DNA of 13,250 nt from UBA11579 sp039714215 (GTDB lineage Bacteria > Chloroflexota > Anaerolineae > Anaerolineales > UBA11579): the NCBI GenBank assembly GCA_039714215.1, contig JBDLJU010000072.1, forward strand, positions 1 to 13,250, written 5' to 3'. The notes beneath the pieces are model-generated. The model searched no databases. It was not told the DNA's origin and saw only the letters and a program-made list of their open reading frames with translations. Shown one piece after another: positions 6,721-13,250 of this stretch. Within the stretch, counting starts at the first letter, position 1. Every line of letters starts with the position of its first letter. The translations under genes and the position numbers were made by a program.

Positions 6721-7989
6721 ATGACCGAACTACAAAATCGCTTTTCAGCCCCAGCCAACCGTGTTTTTTCACTCGTGCAATCTGAAGTAAAACGCCTTCA
6801 GCATACCCGGATTGAACCGGAGCATATCATGTTGGTACTGCTCCGTGAAAAAGCCGGGGTCGCCTACCTGGCGCTTTCTGAAATGGACATTGACCTGGGC
6901 GAGTTGGAAAAATATTTGATCCAAAGCCTGACTGAAATCGAATTCCCCGAAGCTGAATTGAGTATGTCTGATGAGACCAAACGCATCCTGGGTTTGAGCA
7001 TGGATGCCGTCGCAACCCTCGAGCGCCCTTATTTGGGCACCGAGCATTTGCTGATCGCCTTGATGCGGGATCTTTCCAACCGCGTCTATCCGATCATGCG
7101 CCAGATTGGGGTGACCTACACCGAGCTGCTCAAAACGATCCAGATACAACCACACGAAACCATCGGGGACCCGGAGAATGATCAGCTCTCCCCTGCAGTT
7201 GTCCCAATCCTCGGAGAACCGCTGAGCGGCTGGGGGATCTTCAAACGGATCAGTCCCGTATTCTGGCTGCTGCTCAGCGGTATGCTCGCTTCCGGGTTGG
7301 CTGCCTATCATGGCTGGTTCCAACCTGGGATCGCGGTATTTTTATTCGTCACCCTGGGCTGGGTGGTCTCGGTTTGTCTGCATGAGTTTGGACATGCCCT
7401 GGTGGCCTATTGGGGAGGTGATCTCGGGGTTTTGGAGCGCGGCTACCTTACCTTGAACCCGCTGAAGTACACCCATGGGGTGCTCAGTATTGTACTGCCG
7501 GTGCTTTTTCTTGCTCTGGGCGGAATCGGGCTGCCGGGTGGGGCGGTCTACATTAACCAGGCCGCTCTTAAAAGCCGCCAGATCAGGAGCTCGCTCTCAG
7601 CGGCGGGGCCAATGGTGACCGGAACACTCACCCTGGTGCTTGCTTTCCCTTTTACCTCCGATTGGTATGTCGATACGGTCAACCTGCATCAGAGCTTTTG
7701 GGCAGGGCTGTCCTTCCTGGTCTTTGTCCAGGTATGGGCTTTGATGCTTAATCTGATGCCGTTCCCAGGCCTGGATGGCTTTGGTGTGATCAGTCCTTAC
7801 CTGCCTGCAAAGGTTGCCAGGCAGCTCAACCGATTTGGGAGTGCGACCTTATTTATCTTTATTATGCTGTTTGTGTTTGACACACCAGTACAGCGCATTT
7901 TTTGGCAGGCAATTGGGGGAGTACTCAGGCTGCTCGGGGTCAGTAATCAACTGCTCTCGCTTGGGTTTGAACTTTACCGTTTCTGGTAG
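6721..7989 (+). CDS. Fusion of two Clp_N repeats with a site-2-protease (M50) zinc metalloprotease membrane domain
   Basis: This is a 422-aa protein. Residues 7-73 and 83-145 are two Clp_N repeats, the substrate/adaptor-binding domain normally found at the start of ClpA/B/C. Each shows the EH-L-L helix pattern (IEPEHIMLVLL at 31-41, LGTEHLLIALM at 105-115). After a linker (146-177) comes a multi-helix membrane domain with the S2P signature HEFGH (221-225, two Zn His and the catalytic Glu) and the second motif NLMPFPGLDG (344-353, D352 as third ligand). No AAA+ ATPase module is present. The M50 core cleaves substrates within the membrane. The ATG at 6721 is preferred because it starts just before the Clp_N domain and has GAGG 4 bp upstream; ATG 6718 is an equal alternative. 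The frame stays open to a TTG at 6526, but that part overlaps two hairpins and a -10 box. Confidence 0.86.
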   Translation: MTELQNRFSAPANRVFSLVQSEVKRLQHTRIEPEHIMLVLLREKAGVAYLALSEMDIDLGELEKYLIQSLTEIEFPEAELSMSDETKRILGLSMDAVATLERPYLGTEHLLIALMRDLSNRVYPIMRQIGVTYTELLKTIQIQPHETIGDPENDQLSPAVVPILGEPLSGWGIFKRISPVFWLLLSGMLASGLAAYHGWFQPGIAVFLFVTLGWVVSVCLHEFGHALVAYWGGDLGVLERGYLTLNPLKYTHGVLSIVLPVLFLALGGIGLPGGAVYINQAALKSRQIRSSLSAAGPMVTGTLTLVLAFPFTSDWYVDTVNLHQSFWAGLSFLVFVQVWALMLNLMPFPGLDGFGVISPYLPAKVARQLNRFGSATLFIFIMLFVFDTPVQRIFWQAIGGVLRLLGVSNQLLSLGFELYRFW

Positions 7990-8028
7990 CTCTTGATCTA
8001 TTCTTAAAAACTGCAGTCTCCATCTTGT

Positions 8029-9552
8029 TTATGGGGTTGGGCTTGGCGTTGGGAGGATCATCACCCCGGAGACATTGCCGGTGCCCTGGACCAAAGTGTC
8101 TTTGGTAGCGCATTCACAGGCATTGATCATTTTCTCAAAACGGGACATACTGCCTAAATAAGCCTGGTCGCCAGTGGCAGGCACCCAGCCTTCCATCACA
8201 AAGGGGATCGTTCCTGCGGCAGCGATCCACTCGCCATTGTACTTGCGTGCAAGGTGGATGTGGGTGCCAGTTGACGAGCCGCCTTCACAGGACGGGTGTC
8301 CGAGTGGGTCTCCTGCTTTTACCTCACTTCCTTGTGCGATCAAATCCTGTCCGGAAATGTGCAGATAAAAAATCACCCAGCCGGTGCGTTCATCTCCATC
8401 CAAATCCAGGTCGAGGATCAGATAGCCGGGCTCAGCACGGGTAACGATTCCATCGGCAAGTGCTGTCGTCCAGGCGTCGCTGAAATAGCATCCGGTTTGG
8501 GTGGTTGATGGGGCAAAGTCCAGCGCTGAAAAAGAAGGACCGTTCCCCCAGGCAGTGTGCGGGCCACCGGTGAATGCCCAGGTTTCTCCAGCAGGGATCG
8601 GCAGCAGCAGTCCGGGTTGGGTCAGGCTGCCAGGAATATGCGGCTCAACCTGTCCCCAGGGTTCGCCAAACAGCTCAATATAGACTGCGGCAAAACCATC
8701 CGGGCTGATCGCGGTGTGGTACTGCTCTGTCGGCATGATCTTGCTGAACAGATGCTGCAGGGAAACTGTGGCTGCATTCTGCCAGGGGTCGGGGCGCTCG
8801 ATGGTGCCGTCCTGTAAGTCCAGCTCGAGTAAGCTTCCTTCCCGCCAACCGTAATATCCCTGGTTAAGCTGGTCAGCCGACCAGAGCAGCTGCCAGTAAT
8901 ATCCCTGGTAAAGGGTGCTGCGAAAACCAAGCGGGTAGTTCTGTGCGCTCTCTGGGAGCACGCGGGTATTCAGCGCCCCGGCAAGATACTCACTCAGCGC
9001 CAGGAGTACCCGCGGACTGATCGAGTAATTTCGCGCCACCAGATCAATGATCTCTGCCCCGCTGCGGTTTTCTCCACCAGCATATTCGGAATACCGGTTC
9101 AACCAGCCGTTGTACTCCTCCACAAACTCAGCCGTGTCGAAGGCTGCCGCTGCTGGTCCGTTGACGTAAAGGCTGTCGGGGATGATTTGATACGCCGTTC
9201 CCCAAAAGGTGCGGTAGTAGATCGGGATTTCCATCGGCATTCCCGCCGGCATTGTGGTCGTAGTTTCAGGAATAAAGCTGTTCGCGGCCAAAATTTCTTC
9301 AGCAGAAGTATTAAATCTCTCCGCCAAAGAATCGATTGAATCCCCCATCTGAGCAGTATAAGAGACCAACTCCCCGGGGTTGTAGAGCGGGCGTACGGGA
9401 ATAGTCGTTGGCGTTGGACCAACCGGTGTAATGGTGCTTTCAATCGGTGTCGGCGTTGTAAGAATAGGGGGTATTTCTGAATCGCTGCGATTGCAGGCAG
9501 ACAGCCATACCAGCGAGGAAAATAGGAGGAGAATTATTATTGTTCTTTTCAT
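8029..9552 (-). CDS. LysM-M23 lipoprotein, third gene of the tandem array (peptidoglycan endopeptidase-like)
   Basis: This is a 507-aa lipoprotein with a clear lipobox (LSAC, C20). A Thr/Pro-rich spacer (31-55) leads to a LysM (about 62-112, with YTAQMGDSIDSLAERF). A middle domain of about 190 residues (125-315) is shared with its two neighbours. The C-terminal M23 domain (about 326-455) has Zn ligands H332, D345 and H433, and H398 and H431 as catalytic histidines. The 13-residue H332-D345 step equals that of LasA (H23, D36) and unlike the HxxxD of LytM. C355 and C422 may form a disulfide. An Asp-rich loop DLDLDGDERTGW (381-392) precedes H398. The C-terminus has a CEC motif (479-481) and ends in a short Pro/Thr tail. 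Likely task: wall cleavage on the outer face of the membrane. The ribosome site is weak; a TATAAT box in the 70-bp gap upstream may give it its own promoter. Confidence 0.87.
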   Translation of the reverse strand: MKRTIIILLLFSSLVWLSACNRSDSEIPPILTTPTPIESTITPVGPTPTTIPVRPLYNPGELVSYTAQMGDSIDSLAERFNTSAEEILAANSFIPETTTTMPAGMPMEIPIYYRTFWGTAYQIIPDSLYVNGPAAAAFDTAEFVEEYNGWLNRYSEYAGGENRSGAEIIDLVARNYSISPRVLLALSEYLAGALNTRVLPESAQNYPLGFRSTLYQGYYWQLLWSADQLNQGYYGWREGSLLELDLQDGTIERPDPWQNAATVSLQHLFSKIMPTEQYHTAISPDGFAAVYIELFGEPWGQVEPHIPGSLTQPGLLLPIPAGETWAFTGGPHTAWGNGPSFSALDFAPSTTQTGCYFSDAWTTALADGIVTRAEPGYLILDLDLDGDERTGWVIFYLHISGQDLIAQGSEVKAGDPLGHPSCEGGSSTGTHIHLARKYNGEWIAAAGTIPFVMEGWVPATGDQAYLGSMSRFEKMINACECATKDTLVQGTGNVSGVMILPTPSPTP

Positions 9553-9595
9553 GATTTCTAATTGGGCGATAGAATTACCGCATTGTGTTGGTTAG

Positions 9596-9601
9596 ATTAT
9601 A
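9596..9601 (-). promoter_or_regulatory. Candidate internal -10 box (TATAAT) before the third LysM-M23 gene
   Basis: TATAAT on the minus strand lies in the 70-bp gap between the second and third array genes, 43 bp before the downstream ATG. No -35 match is found at 17-bp spacing, so this is a weak call based on the perfect hexamer and its position. Confidence 0.35.
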
Positions 9602-9622
9602 ACGCTGAACTAATTGTGCTGG

Positions 9623-11236
9623 TTATTCATCGTCATAGTCACGTTGAATGCGTGAGGAATACGATCCGGTCGAGGAGGCTTCTATCGCGGCACTGCCATT
9701 GGTCAAAAAGCCTTCATAAGGTTCCTCGCCAGCGACCGCAATCCATCCCTCGAGATTAAAGGGAACTGGGCCGGCTGCAAGGATCCACTCGCCGTTAAAT
9801 TTTCGGGCGATGTGAATATGCGTTCCCGTCGCCCGCCCGCCTTCGCAGGAGGCGTGTCCCAGCAGGGCTCCCTGTTCAACCCATTGGTTTTCATCGAGCC
9901 CATCTTTGGGTTTAAGGTGTAAATAGAACAGCACCCAGCCGGTCTGCTCGTTGCCATCGCCGTCCAGATCTAACATCAATACCCCGTTCTCCAGGCGTAC
10001 GATCAATCCAGGAGCCATTGCAGTGGCCCATAAGGTCGAGGTTGCGCATCCGTGAGCGACACTGCTTGGGGCAAAGTCGATCGCTGCCTGGGCGCTTTCA
10101 ATTGCCCAGGCGCCGTGCGGTCCGCCGGTATACGCCCAGACTTCATTTGAGAAGAACGGTAAAATCAAATTTGGCTGCACAATCCCTGCGGGGATCAAAT
10201 CTCCAAGCTGAGAATCTCGAGCCCACGGATCGCCAAACATGGTGGTGTACATCGCAGCAAAGCCGCTCTCGGGGTCGATTGCGGCATTCCACTGCTCAAA
10301 AGTATAGATCTCGGCAAAATAATACATCAGCCCAACTGTGCCCGCATTCAGGTCCGGCGCGAGCCGCAGGGTTGTCCCATTCTTGAAGGTGATCTCGGTG
10401 ATTGTGCCTGCCCGCCAGCCGTAGTACCCCTTCATGATTTCCGTGGAAGCCCAGTTGATCTGGGCATACAGCTTTTGATGGTCCACGCTGATGTAGCCTG
10501 CAGGATAGGATTCCTCTGCAAATGAAGCCGGGCTGCCCAAAACCCAATTGCCGTTGTACTGCACAATGGTGAGCAGCAGGCGCGGGTTGATCGATTGGTT
10601 GAGGGCGGAGATTTCAATGATTTCACCGCCGGAGCTGATCCCGTGTAAACCGAGATACTCTTTGTAGTTTGAGAGGTAGCTTCCCATCGCGTCGACCCAG
10701 GTTTCTGCATCGAAATCAAGCGCGGTGGGTGAATAGACCACCTCGCTGTCGGGCAGAATGTGGATGTTGGGTGTGGTCAGCAGCAGGCGGTTGGGGATCA
10801 TCAGCATTTGCCCGGGAGGGATCAAACCTTCGCCGGGAATCGTTTCCGGCGAGACGATTTCAAAAGGATTGACGCTGAAACGGCTGGCGACAGTATTGAG
10901 CGTGTCCCCCGACTGCGCATAATACAGCATTGGGGGGTTATCTGCGGCGATCGGGGTCAGGGAAGGCGCAGGGGTAGGGGACGGGGTGGGGGTATCAAAC
11001 AGTGGTGTTGGTGAGGCAAACCGCGGGTCTGGCGTGGCGGTGGATGTTGGCGGCGGTGTGTTGGTTTCCGTTGGGCGAATAAAATATGCCGTCGGCACCT
11101 GGGTTTCAACCGGTGTCGAAAATGCAGTTGAGGTTAAGCTCGCAGGGGTAATATAGCCGGTTGAGCACATCAGGGATGTCCCTAGCAGCACACCGGTTAA
11201 CAGGAATACAGGGAGGTGAAGTTTAATCTTTCGCAT
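9623..11236 (-). CDS. LysM-M23 secreted protein, second gene of the tandem array
   Basis: This 537-aa protein has a signal peptide (1-23) ending SLMC. C24 is a lipid-attachment candidate, but Met at -1 is not a canonical lipobox, so secretion without lipidation is possible. Residues 36-95 are a long Thr/Pro/Ser spacer with TPTP repeats. A LysM covers about 103-148 (YYAQSGDTLNTVASRF). The shared middle domain runs from about 160 to 352. The M23 domain has H374, D387 (again 13 apart), H440, H473 and H475, with C397 and C464 as the probable disulfide pair. The Asp-rich loop is DLDGDGNEQTGW (423-434). The C-terminal CEC motif of the other two paralogs is missing; the tail is Ser-rich, then acidic (DYDDE). 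The gene starts only 7 bp after the stop of the first array gene, with a poor ribosome site (AAAAGAA), suggesting coupling. Confidence 0.86.
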   Translation of the reverse strand: MRKIKLHLPVFLLTGVLLGTSLMCSTGYITPASLTSTAFSTPVETQVPTAYFIRPTETNTPPPTSTATPDPRFASPTPLFDTPTPSPTPAPSLTPIAADNPPMLYYAQSGDTLNTVASRFSVNPFEIVSPETIPGEGLIPPGQMLMIPNRLLLTTPNIHILPDSEVVYSPTALDFDAETWVDAMGSYLSNYKEYLGLHGISSGGEIIEISALNQSINPRLLLTIVQYNGNWVLGSPASFAEESYPAGYISVDHQKLYAQINWASTEIMKGYYGWRAGTITEITFKNGTTLRLAPDLNAGTVGLMYYFAEIYTFEQWNAAIDPESGFAAMYTTMFGDPWARDSQLGDLIPAGIVQPNLILPFFSNEVWAYTGGPHGAWAIESAQAAIDFAPSSVAHGCATSTLWATAMAPGLIVRLENGVLMLDLDGDGNEQTGWVLFYLHLKPKDGLDENQWVEQGALLGHASCEGGRATGTHIHIARKFNGEWILAAGPVPFNLEGWIAVAGEEPYEGFLTNGSAAIEASSTGSYSSRIQRDYDDE

Positions 11237-11243
11237 TGTTCTT

Positions 11244-12815
11244 TTATCGTTGTATCATATTTTCGGGTTCTTTGCATTCGCAGGGTTCTATGATTTGATC
11301 CCCTTTTTGTAAGTACCCGTTATACAGCTGACCGGTATCTACCGCCGTCCATCCATCCATGATAAATGGGGTTGAACCGTAGATTGGGATCCACTCCCCG
11401 TTAAATTTTCGGGCGATGTGTAGGTGGGTGCCTGTTGAATACCCTCCCTCGCAGGAGGGGTGCCCGATCCGGTCACCGGCATGCAGCATTTTTCCCACGA
11501 GGACGCGATCCCTGGATTCAATATGCATATACAGCACCGTCCAGCCAGTTTGTTCGGTGCTGTCGCCATCCAGGTCCTGCACCACTGCACCATCGGCCGC
11601 TCGAACGATGATGCCATCGGCGACAGCCACCACCCAATTATCGTTTGAAACGCAGCCCAGCTGATCTGAGGGCGGGGCGAAATCCAACGCTCCCCAGGCT
11701 GAGCCGTCATCCCAGCTCCAATGTGCTCCGCCGGTGAAAACCCAGGAAACGCCATCTTCAAAGGGCAGCTGAAATTCTGGCTGAGTGAGGTCAGCTGGGA
11801 GCAGCGGTTCAATCGCCCAGTCGAAGGCGTAACTGTACATTGATTGGTAGGTCTGGATGAAACCGTTGGCTGAGACTGTCTCTCGCCAGCTGGTTTCGTC
11901 ATACAGTTGGGCAAAAAAGTACTGCAACCCCGCAGTGCCGGCATTGACTTCGGTTGCCGCGGGGATCAAGAGCCCATCGGCGGTGCGGAAATAGTCCAGC
12001 GTTCCGGCGCGCCACTGGTAGTAGCCCGCATTAAGCGTATCGGCAGCCCAGGTGAGCTGCAGGTAGAGGCTGTCACGGGAAGGCTCCGGGTTGCCCATTG
12101 GGTAGGCGAGCTCTTCCAGGGAGACCTGGGATTGGCTCAGCCAGCCGGTCTGGTAGTCGAGCAGGGCAAGCAGCAGGCGGGGATTAACCGAGTAGTTGGT
12201 GGCGACCAGTTCAACGATTTGAGTGCCGCTGAGCATCCGGTCGTCCACTTCTTCGTAGTGGGTGGAGAGTAATCCGCCTTGTTCCTGGATAAATGCGGGC
12301 AGGTCGAACAGCGCGTTGTAGGGACCGTTGACCAGTTCTGAATCCGGGATCAATTTTATTCCCGGGGCTGGCGCGCCAGGGATTGGCGCAGGAATTACCA
12401 GGATTTGGCCGACGTCTAATACATTTGGGTTGGTGATCTTGTTGGCTTCAATCAATGCCTCAAGGGTGACCGCAAACTCGATCGCAATCTTGCCCAGGGT
12501 ATCGTTGATCTGCACAGTATAGCTGGTTTGCTCAAGCTGCAGCGGGGCGAGCTCACGCATCGGGTTCGGAGTTGGGCTGGGGATTACACTGCTGCCCTCA
12601 CTGCGTTCTGGGAGAAAGTCAAAGAATTCTGTCTCACCGGGTGCTGTGTCACCGCTGCGCGGCAGCAGGGTTTCCGAGTCGCCGATTTCGGTGGTCGGCA
12701 GGTTGCAGCTGATGAATGCTCCAAAAAGGACCAGGCCAAATATTAATCGCTTGAATTTTTTATGCACGCCGCTCGCTCTCCTGAACTGCTCGATCAAAGG
12801 TAAAAGTTTTTTCAC
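11244..12815 (-). CDS. LysM-M23 lipoprotein, first gene of the tandem array
   Basis: This is a 523-aa protein. The chosen GTG at 12815 has AGGGAAAG about 5 bp upstream, but gives an unusually long basic leader. A second in-frame GTG at 12767 (residue 18) follows AGGAG by 10 bp and yields a normal lipoprotein signal: a basic start, a hydrophobic run and ISC at C37. That shorter form has 507 aa. After the anchor come an acidic/Ser-Pro spacer (40-92), a LysM (98-142, YTVQINDTLGKIAIEF with VGQILVIP), and the shared middle domain (about 154-345) with NYSVNPRLLLALLDYQTGW (207-225). The M23 domain has ligands H365, D378 and H466, catalytic H431 and H464, C388 and C455, and the Asp-rich loop DLDGDSTEQTGW (414-425). 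A CEC motif is at 512-514. It heads the array, downstream of an extended -10 promoter. Confidence 0.86.
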   Translation of the reverse strand: MKKLLPLIEQFRRASGVHKKFKRLIFGLVLFGAFISCNLPTTEIGDSETLLPRSGDTAPGETEFFDFLPERSEGSSVIPSPTPNPMRELAPLQLEQTSYTVQINDTLGKIAIEFAVTLEALIEANKITNPNVLDVGQILVIPAPIPGAPAPGIKLIPDSELVNGPYNALFDLPAFIQEQGGLLSTHYEEVDDRMLSGTQIVELVATNYSVNPRLLLALLDYQTGWLSQSQVSLEELAYPMGNPEPSRDSLYLQLTWAADTLNAGYYQWRAGTLDYFRTADGLLIPAATEVNAGTAGLQYFFAQLYDETSWRETVSANGFIQTYQSMYSYAFDWAIEPLLPADLTQPEFQLPFEDGVSWVFTGGAHWSWDDGSAWGALDFAPPSDQLGCVSNDNWVVAVADGIIVRAADGAVVQDLDGDSTEQTGWTVLYMHIESRDRVLVGKMLHAGDRIGHPSCEGGYSTGTHLHIARKFNGEWIPIYGSTPFIMDGWTAVDTGQLYNGYLQKGDQIIEPCECKEPENMIQR

Positions 12816-12861
12816 ATAACTTTCCCTGTTGATTTTTGCATCTGGTCAATAGTAAAGATGG

Positions 12862-12870
12862 ATTATACCA
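12862..12870 (-). promoter_or_regulatory. Extended -10 promoter (TGGTATAAT) of the LysM-M23 array
   Basis: The minus strand reads TGGTATAAT, a perfect TGn-TATAAT extended -10. Transcription would begin near 12855, giving a leader of about 40 nt to the GTG at 12815. Extended -10 promoters do not need a good -35, and none is seen. A palindrome overlaps the -35 region. Confidence 0.6.
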
Positions 12871-12872
12871 GC

Positions 12873-12889
12873 CGGAACCGCAGGTTCCG
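12873..12889. promoter_or_regulatory. Possible operator: CGGAACC inverted repeat upstream of the array promoter
   Basis: CGGAACC (12873-12879) and GGTTCCG (12883-12889) are exact reverse complements with a 3-bp spacer. The site lies 2 bp upstream of the extended -10 and covers the -35 zone, where a bound repressor would block RNA polymerase. A regulator is not known; this is position-based inference. It also lies in the spacer shared with the divergent formimidoyltransferase gene. Confidence 0.4.
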
Positions 12890-13009
12890 CCGGGTGAAGC
12901 GAGGAAGGAATATTTAAGCAAATCCGAACCCGTAAGGGTAAAACTTTTTAATACCCCGCCGCAAGCAGTGGGAATAGGTGTTTTGAGGATTTGCCATTTA
13001 TTTCGAGAG

Positions 13010-13015
13010 TATAAT
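13010..13015 (+). promoter_or_regulatory. Consensus -10 box (TATAAT) for the formimidoyltransferase gene
   Basis: A perfect TATAAT ends 31 bp before the ATG at 13047. Candidate -35 boxes are at poor distances (TTGCCA 12991-12996 with 13 bp, TTGAGG 12983-12988 with 21 bp). A start near 13022 would leave a leader of about 25 nt that includes the GGAGG ribosome site. Confidence 0.5.
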
Positions 13016-13046
13016 ATGGAAGTATGCTAACTTACCCGGAGGAAAA

Positions 13047-13250
13047 ATGAGTGCTTCTTTAGTGGAATGTGTCCCGAACTTCTCAGAAGGTCGGCGGCCG
13101 GAAGTGGTAGAACAGATTGTTGCGGCGATCAGCGCCGTTTCGGATGTAGTTGTCCTCGATCACAGCTCTGACGCGGATCACAACCGCTCGGTGGTCACCT
13201 TTGTCGGTCCCCTGGGGGCCGTGGAACAGGCAGCTTTTGAAGGTATCAAA
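13047..13250 (+). CDS. ftcD: Glutamate formimidoyltransferase, N-terminal 68 residues (cut by the window edge)
   Basis: The open frame from ATG 13047 runs off the right edge. The visible protein begins MSASLVECVPNFSEGRRPE and includes VVVLDHSSDADHNRSVVTFVG (residues 34-54), the highly conserved substrate- and folate-binding opening of the FTCD formiminotransferase domain. The enzyme transfers the formimino group of N-formimino-L-glutamate, a product of histidine breakdown, to tetrahydrofolate. Whether the cyclodeaminase domain follows, or is encoded separately, cannot be seen. GGAGG (13038-13042) lies 4 bp before the ATG, and a TATAAT box is 31 bp upstream. The gene is divergent from the LysM-M23 array. 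Confidence 0.85.
   Translation, partial: MSASLVECVPNFSEGRRPEVVEQIVAAISAVSDVVVLDHSSDADHNRSVVTFVGPLGAVEQAAFEGIK

Noticed and set aside
7990..8028. Terminator in the convergent gap between the M50 and LysM-M23 genes
   Set aside because: Only an 8-bp palindrome (ACTGCAGT) is present, without a loop. No convincing hairpin is seen on either strand.
9654..12746. Several plus-strand open frames of 60-122 codons opposite the LysM-M23 genes (for example 10018-10386 and 11907-12272)
   Set aside because: They lie antisense to strongly supported genes, have no ribosome sites or recognisable domains, and have a composition typical of the reverse strand of GC-rich coding sequence.
12836..13030. Plus-strand open frame of 64 codons in the spacer upstream of the formimidoyltransferase gene
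   Set aside because: It runs through the array promoter, the palindrome and the -10 box, has no clear domain, and lacks a ribosome site. It is best read as non-coding.

Overview
The window looks like a piece of a Chloroflexota genome, most likely Anaerolineae or a close relative. This is an inference from gene style: envelope lipoproteins with Thr/Pro-rich spacers, LysM plus M23 domains and a Gly-zipper mini-protein, moderate-to-high GC, and near-consensus TATAAT -10 boxes. No rRNA or other phylogenetic marker is present, so the assignment is tentative. I see no tRNA, CRISPR array, transposase or phage gene.

Layout. Positions 1-143 hold a compact pair of GC-rich palindromes and otherwise nothing I recognise. 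Positions 144-2312 (minus) carry a two-gene unit: a five-helix membrane protein followed by a Tat-exported alkaline-phosphatase-superfamily ('sulfatase') enzyme whose nucleophile position is Thr instead of Cys/Ser. A 101-bp divergent spacer with overlapping candidate promoters separates it from two small membrane proteins on the plus strand (2414-3061). These end in a hairpin that lies only 25 bp before a PfkB-type sugar kinase. The kinase is followed after 1 bp by an M20-type metallopeptidase, then by a two-CXXC protein-disulfide-oxidoreductase-like protein and an OsmC-type thiol peroxidase-like protein (5378-6478), closed by a strong hairpin terminator. Next come a second, perfect inverted repeat and a TATAAT box, and then an unusual fusion: two Clp_N repeats in front of a site-2-protease (M50) membrane domain (6721-7989).

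The right half (8029-12815, minus) is a tandem array of three diverged paralogous secreted proteins of 507, 537 and 523 aa. Each has a signal peptide, a Thr/Pro- or Ser/Pro-containing spacer, one LysM, a conserved middle domain of about 190 residues, and a C-terminal M23 peptidase domain with LasA/beta-lytic (M23A-like) ligand spacing and an inserted Asp-rich DLDGD loop. Transcription probably starts from an extended -10 promoter at about 12862-12870. Divergently on the plus strand, a truncated gene at the right edge (from 13047) encodes the N-terminus of glutamate formimidoyltransferase.

How the genes may work together: the PDO-like and OsmC-like proteins make a plausible thiol-redox pair. 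The three LysM-M23 proteins look like a duplicated cell-wall hydrolase set. The Clp_N-M50 fusion could link substrate recognition by a Clp-type N-domain to intramembrane proteolysis. The fusion and the uncharacterised middle domain of the LysM-M23 array are the two most unusual things here.
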